This document shows positions 1 to 5,301 of a stretch of 13,529 nucleotides of DNA, piece by piece. The stretch is from contig DYCJ01000047.1 in NCBI GenBank assembly GCA_019418195.1, positions 1 through 13,529 on the forward strand, read 5' to 3'. The stretch's first letter is position 1; each line of letters opens with the position of its first letter. This DNA is from Clostridiales bacterium (GTDB taxonomy: Bacteria; Bacillota; Clostridia; Lachnospirales; Lachnospiraceae). Made by a program: the position numbers and the translations under genes. The notes below the pieces were generated by a model, which saw nothing but the letters and a program-made list of their open reading frames with translations, had not been told where the DNA came from and ran no database searches.

Positions 1-118
1 TTATAGTATTATCATAAGGGATCAGATCGGGCGGATGCGGCTTACCGAAACTGGTTCCTTATCTGTTATAAGAGGTTATAGCAGGCAAACCACATTTCAG
101 GCGGAGAGCGGAGATAGT

Positions 119-1621
119 ATGAAGAGCAGGATTGTAAGGCCGGTCAACCGGCGCGGACAGGCGAACAGGAAAAAGAAAAAGAGCAGAGTATCCGGAGAAA
201 CACAGCCGATGCGCCCGGTGGGACAGAATATCAGGCGGAACAGTCTCTCTGATACACAGCCGATTTCCCCGGTAAATGTTCGTGCATCAGGCGCTTATAC
301 AACGGGCGGCCGGCCGGGATACGGTACATATCGGAATGCCTACAGGCAGACGATCGAGCGCAGGCGTCAGATCCTGCGTACGCCGAAGCCTCAGGAGGGA
401 AACAGAGATGTACGTTCCGGTGCAAAGGTAAAGAGGAGTGGCGTCAGCAGCCTGATGGCGAGGCGGAAGAGCAAGGCGGGAACGCAGGAGACGTATTTTG
501 ATTTTGACCTGCTGCTTGTCATCATATTTCTTATGTGCTTCGGACTCGTAATGCTCTACAGTACGAGTGCATATGAGGCGGAAGCTGACTTTGGAAATGA
601 TCTGTATTATTTTACAAGACAGGCTCTGATCGCAGGCGCAGGCTTTGTGGTGATGTTTGTTGTCTCCAAAATTGATTATCACATTTATGGGGCGTTCGCA
701 TTTGAAATCTATATATTTGCCATGTTCATGATGGCGCTTGTGCAGACGCCTCTCGGTCTGACGCTGAACGGGGCAAGGCGGTGGATCCGCCTTCCGGGAA
801 ACCAGACTCTGCAGCCCGCTGAGATCACCAAGATCGCGGTGATCCTGTTCATTGCATATGAGCTGTGCCGTCTCGGGAAGAAAGCATATACGCTCAAAGG
901 GATGATGCGGGTCGTTGCATTTGGCGCTGTCGCATCCGGCGGTGTTTTGTTCCTGACAGATAACCTGAGTACAGCGATCATAGTAATGGCGATCACCTGC
1001 ATCCTTATTTTTGTGATCCATCCGAAGACAAAACCTTTTGTTATGATCATTATGGCCGGGGCTTTGATCGCGGCTGTCGGGATTATTGTTTTATCTGTCA
1101 TGATCGCCAATACAGATGCGGCTGGCAGTGACAATTTCAGGCTTCAGCGAATCATATCATGGCTGAACCCGGAGGCGACGGCTGCCACCGGAAGTTATCA
1201 GGTCATGCAGGGACTGTATGCCATCGGAAGCGGCGGACTGTTCGGCAAAGGCCTGGGCAACAGTACACAGAAGCTTGGAGTGATCCCTGAGGCGCAGAAT
1301 GATATGATCCTGGTGGTCATCTGTGAAGAGCTCGGAGTGTTCGGTGCGCTCCTGATCCTCATCCTGTTTGGTGTCCTGCTTTACCGGCTGATGTTTATAG
1401 CAAAGAATGCTCCGGATCTGTACGGATCATTGATCGCCACTGGCATATTTGCACATATTGCCCTTCAGGTAATCCTCAATATCGCGGTTGTCACTGGCAT
1501 GCTCCCTACAACAGGTATCACGCTGCCTTTTATCAGCTACGGAGGTACGGCAATCCTGTTCCTGATGGCGGAGATGGGAGTAGCCCTTGGTATTTCACGA
1601 AGGATCAGGCTGGAAGGATGA
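119..1621 (+). CDS. SEDS-family peptidoglycan glycosyltransferase (FtsW/RodA/SpoVE type) with long basic N-terminal tail
   Basis: SEDS proteins are polytopic membrane enzymes that polymerise lipid II together with a class B PBP. The hydrophobic core begins near residue 131 and carries the family landmarks: GLVMLYSTSAY after TM1, ARRWIRL followed by LQPAEITKIA, GLYAIGSGGLFGKGLGNS, PEAQNDM and the C-terminal GITLPFISYGGT. The catalytic-type Asp of the PEAxxD motif is codon 1301-1303 (residue 395). I chose ATG 119 because GGAG at 110-113 precedes it by 5 nt. ATG 35 is in frame and would add 28 residues, but has no well-placed Shine-Dalgarno. The first ~128 residues are cytoplasmic, very rich in Arg and Lys, and unusual for the family. 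Sequence resembles the second SEDS protein at 11542 more than a typical RodA, so an FtsW or SpoVE role is likely, but the assignment is open. The upstream context lies outside the window. Confidence 0.93.
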   Translation: MKSRIVRPVNRRGQANRKKKKSRVSGETQPMRPVGQNIRRNSLSDTQPISPVNVRASGAYTTGGRPGYGTYRNAYRQTIERRRQILRTPKPQEGNRDVRSGAKVKRSGVSSLMARRKSKAGTQETYFDFDLLLVIIFLMCFGLVMLYSTSAYEAEADFGNDLYYFTRQALIAGAGFVVMFVVSKIDYHIYGAFAFEIYIFAMFMMALVQTPLGLTLNGARRWIRLPGNQTLQPAEITKIAVILFIAYELCRLGKKAYTLKGMMRVVAFGAVASGGVLFLTDNLSTAIIVMAITCILIFVIHPKTKPFVMIIMAGALIAAVGIIVLSVMIANTDAAGSDNFRLQRIISWLNPEATAATGSYQVMQGLYAIGSGGLFGKGLGNSTQKLGVIPEAQNDMILVVICEELGVFGALLILILFGVLLYRLMFIAKNAPDLYGSLIATGIFAHIALQVILNIAVVTGMLPTTGITLPFISYGGTAILFLMAEMGVALGISRRIRLEG

Positions 1622-1697
1622 GCGGCGGAATATCAGTTCAGCCGCGCCATTCGCAAAGCCGCACTAACGTGTTTACTGCGGCTGCGCCGCTTCTTTG
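1621..1697 (+). terminator. Possible intrinsic terminator after the SEDS gene
   Basis: Right arm 1678-1691 can pair with two left segments: 1685-1691 with 1621-1627 (AGCGGCG/CGCCGCT) and 1678-1684 with 1639-1645 (CAGCCGC/GCGGCTG), leaving an 11-nt bulge. Competing hairpins also exist (1658-1663 with 1677-1682; 1678-1682 with 1686-1690). A short, interrupted T tract follows (TTCTTTGCTC, from 1691). GC-rich structure is clear; the weak T tract makes terminator function uncertain. Confidence 0.4.
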
Positions 1698-1747
1698 CTC
1701 ATATACAGAAAATTCACATTGTGGCTCTTCCTTTCTGTGGAAATGTA

Positions 1748-1756
1748 TGGTATAGT
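1748..1756 (+). promoter_or_regulatory. Candidate extended -10 promoter for degV
   Basis: TGG-TATAGT fits the extended -10 form (TGn followed by a 5/6 match to TATAAT). No good -35 lies 17 nt upstream (TTCCTT at 1728-1733), which extended -10 promoters can tolerate. The start of transcription would be near 1763, leaving a leader of about 60 nt before the preferred GTG start of degV. It lies just after a possible terminator, so degV may be its own unit. Confidence 0.4.
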
Positions 1757-1812
1757 TATATGTGGTATTGAAAACTACATGTAATGGCAACTTTGAATAT
1801 ACATTACGGTTC

Positions 1813-1818
1813 GGGAGG
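1813..1818 (+). promoter_or_regulatory. Ribosome binding site that fixes the degV start at GTG 1826
   Basis: GGGAGG sits 7 nt before GTG 1826, inside what would be coding sequence if ATG 1784 were used. This is the main reason for preferring the shorter protein. Confidence 0.7.
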
Positions 1819-1825
1819 TATTGCT

Positions 1826-2668
1826 GTGAATTACAAGATTATTGTGGACAGCTGCGGGGAGCTGACCTATAAAATGAAAAAAAGCGGGGTATATGAGACA
1901 GCTTCACTCAGCATGGAGGTGGACGGCGATATTATCGTAGATGATGAAACTTTTGACCAGGCGGATTTTCTGCGCCGTGTGGCAGCCAGCCCGGAATGTC
2001 CGAAGTCATCCTGTCCGTCGCCGGAAAGATATATGGAACTGTATGAGGGCAGTGAAGAGAGAGTTTATGCGGTTACCCTCTCTTCGGAACTGAGCGGCTC
2101 TTACAACAGTGCGGAGCTTGGGAGAAAGCTCTGGATCGAGGAGCATGGGAGCGGCAAGCAGATTTATGTCTTTAACTCCCGTTCTGCTTCGGTGGGAGAG
2201 ACGCTGATCGGACTCAAAATACAGGAATGTGAGGAAGCCGGCATGGAATTTGAGCAGACTGTCAGCACTGTGGAGAAATATATCGAAAGCCAGCACACGT
2301 ATTTTGTCCTCGAGAATCTTGATACGCTTCGGAAGAACGGACGTCTTACCGGTATCAAATCATTTGTTGCAAGTGCGCTGAACATTAAACCGGTTATGGG
2401 GTCCACCCCGGAGGGGACGATCTGTCAGCTCGGGCAGGCGCGAGGGATGAAGAGGGCACTTGCAAAGATGGTCGATCAGATTGCCAGGGAGGGAAAGGCG
2501 ACAAAAGATAAGATCCTGGCAATTTCTCATTGTAATTGTCCGGAGCGTGCACGGGAAGTGGAGCGCATACTTCTTGACAAGATCCATGTGAAAGCCAGCT
2601 TCATCGTAGATACAGCCGGAATCAGTACGATGTATGCAAATGACGGCGGAATAATTGTTGTACTCTGA
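1826..2668 (+). CDS. DegV-family fatty-acid-binding protein
   Basis: DegV/FakB proteins bind one fatty acid and, with a FakA-type kinase, present it for phosphorylation and phospholipid synthesis; the partner and ligand here are unknown. The 280-residue length fits the family. Visible landmarks are KIIVDSCGEL at the N-terminus, the SSCPSPERY segment (61-69, family TSxPSP), SSELSGSYNSA (86-96), NSRSASVGETLIG (117-129), LDTLRKNGRL (165-174), and IKPVMG with QARGMKRAL (187-212). The usual C-terminal HxGPG-like ligand motif is replaced by YANDGG (270-275). I chose GTG 1826 because GGGAGG at 1813-1818 precedes it by 7 nt and MNYKIIVDS is the usual family start. An in-frame ATG at 1784 would add 14 residues but has no ribosome site. 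Its link with the wall genes around it is positional only. Confidence 0.92.
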   Translation: MNYKIIVDSCGELTYKMKKSGVYETASLSMEVDGDIIVDDETFDQADFLRRVAASPECPKSSCPSPERYMELYEGSEERVYAVTLSSELSGSYNSAELGRKLWIEEHGSGKQIYVFNSRSASVGETLIGLKIQECEEAGMEFEQTVSTVEKYIESQHTYFVLENLDTLRKNGRLTGIKSFVASALNIKPVMGSTPEGTICQLGQARGMKRALAKMVDQIAREGKATKDKILAISHCNCPERAREVERILLDKIHVKASFIVDTAGISTMYANDGGIIVVL

Positions 2669-2686
2669 GCCTGATTGTGGTAAACT
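2658..2686 (+). promoter_or_regulatory. Weak candidate promoter for the small membrane-protein gene
   Basis: TTGTAC (2658-2663), a 17-nt spacer and TAAACT (2681-2686), the latter preceded by TGG as in an extended -10. The -35 is poor (3/6). It overlaps the end of degV. Read-through from degV is the simpler alternative, since the gap is only 65 nt. Confidence 0.25.
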
Positions 2687-2733
2687 GGGGTCAGTGCTTA
2701 CTGAACAGCCATTAGTGAAAGGAGCCGTATGAA

Positions 2734-2985
2734 ATGAGTCAGGAAAAGGTTGACAGATATAAACAGGAAAAAGCAAACAGAAAAAAGATCATGCGTAAGC
2801 AGAAAGTCATGAATATCGTGAGGAAGAGCGTGCTCACGCTGGCAGCGCTGGCCCTCGTGGCATGGCTTGGGTATTCGGCGTATGATATCTATGACTCCGG
2901 GAAGGAGAGAGTGGTCGCGGAAGTGAACTATGATGCGGTCACGAATTACCTGAATGGTCTTTCTGCTGATGAGACAACAGAGTAG
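2734..2985 (+). CDS. Small single-pass membrane protein of unknown function (83 aa)
   Basis: I do not recognise a named family. The first ~31 residues are strongly basic (many Lys and Arg, helix-forming), followed by one hydrophobic segment at about 33-50 and a short, mildly acidic tail of ~30 residues. Positive-inside predicts a cytoplasmic N-terminus and external C-terminus, the same topology as FtsL- or DivIC-type division proteins, but there is no coiled coil after the membrane segment. AAAGGAG at 2718-2724 precedes ATG 2734 by 9 nt, a good ribosome site. Base and codon use look like the neighbours. It is the last gene before the strong terminator at 3013-3060, so it is transcribed apart from the mraZ operon, most likely with degV. 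Real coding is likely because of the ribosome site, clear protein architecture and position; function is open. Confidence 0.8.
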   Translation: MSQEKVDRYKQEKANRKKIMRKQKVMNIVRKSVLTLAALALVAWLGYSAYDIYDSGKERVVAEVNYDAVTNYLNGLSADETTE

Positions 2986-3012
2986 AAAAATTACACCATA
3001 TTAGCAAAACAC

Positions 3013-3060
3013 AACATGTAGATGATGAGGAATCACACATCATCTACATGTTCTTTTTTT
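3013..3060 (+). terminator. Strong intrinsic terminator between the upstream block and the mraZ operon
   Basis: Perfect 15-bp inverted repeat: 3013-3027 (AACATGTAGATGATG) pairs with 3038-3052, with a 10-nt loop, followed by C and seven T (3054-3060). The stem is A/T-rich but long, and the T run is textbook. It lies 27 nt after the stop of the 83-aa gene and about 70 nt before the mraZ promoter. Confidence 0.9.
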
Positions 3061-3090
3061 GCTCTGAAACAGCACTTTTTGGCGGTCTGT

Positions 3091-3107
3091 TATGTCTGCC
3101 GGACATA
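3091..3107. repeat. Short palindrome upstream of the mraZ promoter
   Basis: TATGTC (3091-3096), 5-nt loop, GACATA (3102-3107). It is not followed by a T run on either strand, so it is not a terminator. It lies about 20-35 bp upstream of the -35 and could be a protein site; nothing identifies the protein. Confidence 0.3.
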
Positions 3108-3127
3108 CAAAAAAATCAAAAAGGGGG

Positions 3128-3156
3128 TTGAAAAAGGGGGGCTGGTGGTTTAGAAT
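3128..3156 (+). promoter_or_regulatory. Sigma-A promoter of mraZ and the dcw operon
   Basis: TTGAAA (3128-3133), exactly 17 nt, TAGAAT (3151-3156); each hexamer matches consensus at 5 of 6. A tracts at 3109-3115 and 3118-3122 lie just upstream, where an UP element would be. The predicted start of transcription is near 3163, giving a leader of about 75 nt before mraZ. Confidence 0.75.
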
Positions 3157-3200
3157 GGTGTCAAGTGGTAAAGAGTGGTGGCTAGTGGTACAAAGTGGGG
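3141..3200 (+). promoter_or_regulatory. MraZ operator: six AGTGGT-type boxes in 10-bp register
   Basis: The core AGTGGT or a near match recurs at 3144 (GGTGGT), 3154 (AATGGT), 3164, 3174, 3184 (all AGTGGT) and 3194 (AGTGGG), exactly every 10 bp, so all face the same side of the helix. MraZ from E. coli and Mycoplasma binds tandem GTGG-containing boxes with 5-nt spacers upstream of its own gene, usually three or four. Here the boxes begin in the promoter spacer, cover the -10 and continue into the transcribed leader, an arrangement that suits repression. Assignment to MraZ is inference from family knowledge and position directly before mraZ. Confidence 0.8.
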
Positions 3201-3238
3201 AGCGATGTGGGGGCTCACAATAAGAGAAAGGATTCCAG

Positions 3239-3676
3239 ATGTTATTAGGAGAGTTTAACCATAGCATTGATGAAAAGGGAAGACTCATCATCCCGGCAAA
3301 GCTAAGGGATGACCTGGGTGACAGTTTTGTCATCTGTAACGGACTGGAAGGCTGCCTCTTTGTATACTCTCAGGAAGAATGGAATAAGTTCGTCGCTGAG
3401 CTTGAAACCTTACCACGTATGAACAAGGATGCCAGAATCTTTAAACGTTATTTCTTTGGCAGTGCATCTGAGGGCAGTTTCGACAAGCAGGGGAGAGTTC
3501 TTGTCCCGCCGTCGCTCAGGAAAGCAGCACATCTTGAGAAAGACGTTGTCCTGGTGGGAGTCCAGGATCGTGTTGAGATCTGGGACAAGGCTCTCTGGGA
3601 AGAGCGCAGCCAGGTGAGTGAAGAAGACCTGGATGCTATCGCAGAACGCATGGAATCCATAGGAATCAGAATCTGA
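3239..3676 (+). CDS. mraZ: Transcriptional regulator MraZ
   Basis: MraZ is a ring-forming DNA-binding protein of the SpoVT/AbrB-like fold that represses the dcw operon it heads. The 145-residue length is typical. Both family DxxxR motifs are present: DEKGR (11-15) and DKQGR (82-86), each followed by an I/L-x-P strand (RLIIPAKLR; RVLVPPSLR), which marks the two tandem half-domains. The start ATG 3239 has AAAGGA at 3227-3232, 6 nt upstream. The gene follows its likely own operator and promoter and is followed 14 nt later by rsmH, so they are co-transcribed. Autoregulation through the six upstream boxes is the expected control. Confidence 0.97.
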   Translation: MLLGEFNHSIDEKGRLIIPAKLRDDLGDSFVICNGLEGCLFVYSQEEWNKFVAELETLPRMNKDARIFKRYFFGSASEGSFDKQGRVLVPPSLRKAAHLEKDVVLVGVQDRVEIWDKALWEERSQVSEEDLDAIAERMESIGIRI

Positions 3677-3690
3677 CTTAGGAGGAGATC

Positions 3691-4626
3691 ATGGCATTCA
3701 AACACACATCCGTCCTTCTGAAAGAGACAGTGGACGGGCTTAATGTCAGACCGGACGGCACTTATGTGGACGCCACATTAGGGGGCGGCGGACATGCATT
3801 TGAGGTGTGCAGCCGGTTGAGTGACAAGGGGAGATTTATAGGAATAGACCAGGACGCTGACGCCATAGAAGCGGCGGGAAAGCGGCTGGAAGGCTTCGGG
3901 GAGAAGGTCACGATAATACGGAGCAATTACCGTGATATGAAGCCGCGGCTCCACGAGCTGGGGATTGACAAGGTCGACGGGATCGTTATTGATCTGGGAG
4001 TTTCTTCTTATCAGCTGGATACAGCCGAGAGGGGGTTCTCATACCGGGTGGATGCACCGCTTGATATGAGGATGGACCAGCGACAGAGGATGACGGCGCG
4101 GGATATTGTCAATGATTACAGTGAATCGGAGCTCTATCGCGTGATCCGGGATTACGGAGAAGACAAGTTTGCAAAGAATATTGCAAAGCACATTGTTGCA
4201 GAACGCGAAAAAGCGCCGATCGAGACAACGGAACAGCTGAATGAGATCATACGGCACGCCATACCGATGAAGATCAGAAAGATGTCAGGGCATCCGTCGA
4301 AGCGGACGTTTCAGGCGATCAGGATTGAACTGAATCATGAGCTGGATGTGTTAAGAGATTCGCTGGATGATATGATCGACATGCTGAATCCAGGGGGACG
4401 GATCTGCATTATTACATTTCATTCACTGGAGGACAGGATCGTGAAGAGTGCATTTCGAAAGAATGAAAATCCATGTACCTGTCCGAGCCATTTTCCTGTA
4501 TGCGTTTGCGGAAAGGTCTCACAAGGGAAAGTGGTGACAAGGAAACCAATCCTTCCCACTGAGGAAGAAATGGAGTCCAACAGTCGTTCAAAGAGCGCGA
4601 AGCTTAGGATATTTGAACGTGCATAA
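3691..4626 (+). CDS. rsmH: 16S rRNA (cytosine(1402)-N(4))-methyltransferase RsmH (MraW)
   Basis: RsmH methylates N4 of C1402 in the ribosomal P site, using S-adenosylmethionine. The 311 residues match the family. Seen in order: HTSVLLKE near the start, the SAM-binding loop ATLGGGGH (28-35), GIDQDADAI (51-59), the catalytic-region motif [11 protein letters not shown] (96-106), [16 protein letters not shown] (114-129), [12 protein letters not shown] (201-212), [10 protein letters not shown] (243-252), a four-cysteine segment (Cys262, 264, 271, 273) and the C-terminal KPILPTEEE and SRSAKLR-like tail. A TAGGAGGAG ribosome site directly precedes ATG 3691. It lies in the usual place after mraZ. Confidence 0.97.
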   Translation: MAFKHTSVLLKETVDGLNVRPDGTYVDATLGGGGHAFEVCSRLSDKGRFIGIDQDADAIEAAGKRLEGFGEKVTIIRSNYRDMKPRLHELGIDKVDGIVIDLGVSSYQLDTAERGFSYRVDAPLDMRMDQRQRMTARDIVNDYSESELYRVIRDYGEDKFAKNIAKHIVAEREKAPIETTEQLNEIIRHAIPMKIRKMSGHPSKRTFQAIRIELNHELDVLRDSLDDMIDMLNPGGRICIITFHSLEDRIVKSAFRKNENPCTCPSHFPVCVCGKVSQGKVVTRKPILPTEEEMESNSRSKSAKLRIFERA

Positions 4627-4708
4627 GTAACAGGGAGTAGTTAAGATATACGTTCTGGCAGGAAGGGGAGAGCCGGTCGGAACAAAACAAAGAAAGGGGC
4701 AGTTCGCT

Positions 4709-5251
4709 ATGGCAGCAGGGTATCGCACATATAATTACAGAAGGGCTGATCGCGGAAGCAGGGATCAGAGAACGTTTTATGTGTATGGAAATACCGTGCG
4801 CCAGGCGGAGCCTGTTCCGGAGAGAATGCCGAAAGCACGGCCGGCACAGCCTAAAAGGGCGAGCCGCCAGGTAGCAAGAAACAGAAACAGGGCAATGAGC
4901 ATCAGCCCGGCATATGCTGTATTTCTTACGATTGCGGCAGTTTGCGCAGTCCTTGTATGTGTGCTCTATCTGAATCTGCAGGCGGATGTTGTGAGCAGAT
5001 CCGAACATGTCACAGCTCTGCAGGAGGAGCTTGCTGATCTTACAGAAGCAAACGATACAAGATATAATGCTGCGGCAGATTCAGTTGATCTGAAAACGGT
5101 GCGTGACAAGGCGATGAATCAAATGGGAATGGTTTATGAATCTGAGGGTACTGTTGTAGAATATGACAGCCCGGCAAGCGATTATGTAAAACAATACAGT
5201 GACATTCCGGAGAGCGGAGTGCTCGCGAAATCCAGTGATGCATCCAGATAA
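4709..5251 (+). CDS. ftsL: FtsL-like cell-division protein
   Basis: FtsL is a bitopic divisome protein that, with FtsB/DivIC and FtsQ/DivIB, activates the septal FtsW-FtsI synthase. This 180-residue protein has the expected plan: a basic cytoplasmic stretch (1-64), one membrane segment (about 66-89), a coiled-coil-like helix (about 90-118, with SEHVTALQEELADLTE) and a C-terminal region with VRDKAMNQMGMVYESEG that resembles FtsL in Clostridia. The cytoplasmic part is longer than in B. subtilis FtsL. FtsL is weakly conserved, so the name rests on architecture plus position between rsmH and the class B PBP. ATG 4709 has AAAGGGG at 4693-4699. The 82-nt gap before it holds nothing I can identify. 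Confidence 0.82.
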   Translation: MAAGYRTYNYRRADRGSRDQRTFYVYGNTVRQAEPVPERMPKARPAQPKRASRQVARNRNRAMSISPAYAVFLTIAAVCAVLVCVLYLNLQADVVSRSEHVTALQEELADLTEANDTRYNAAADSVDLKTVRDKAMNQMGMVYESEGTVVEYDSPASDYVKQYSDIPESGVLAKSSDASR

Positions 5252-5301
5252 GTCGGGATAAATGTCCGGGATGCGGCAGATTATGATAAGGAATTAAGGA
5301 T

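Noticed and set aside
35..118. ATG 35 as the start of the first SEDS protein
   Set aside because: No Shine-Dalgarno at a usable distance (AAGGG at 16-20 is 14 nt away), whereas ATG 119 has GGAG 5 nt upstream. Kept only as an alternative.
1721..1765. Three GTGG words upstream of degV as a second MraZ operator
   Set aside because: They start at 1721, 1737 and 1762, with spacings of 16 and 25 bp and no 10-bp register.
2729..2737. ATG AAA TGA, a two-codon frame overlapping the start of the 83-aa gene
   Set aside because: It probably arises by chance from the ATGAAATG string; the distance from AAAGGAG to it is only 4 nt, and nothing else supports a leader peptide.
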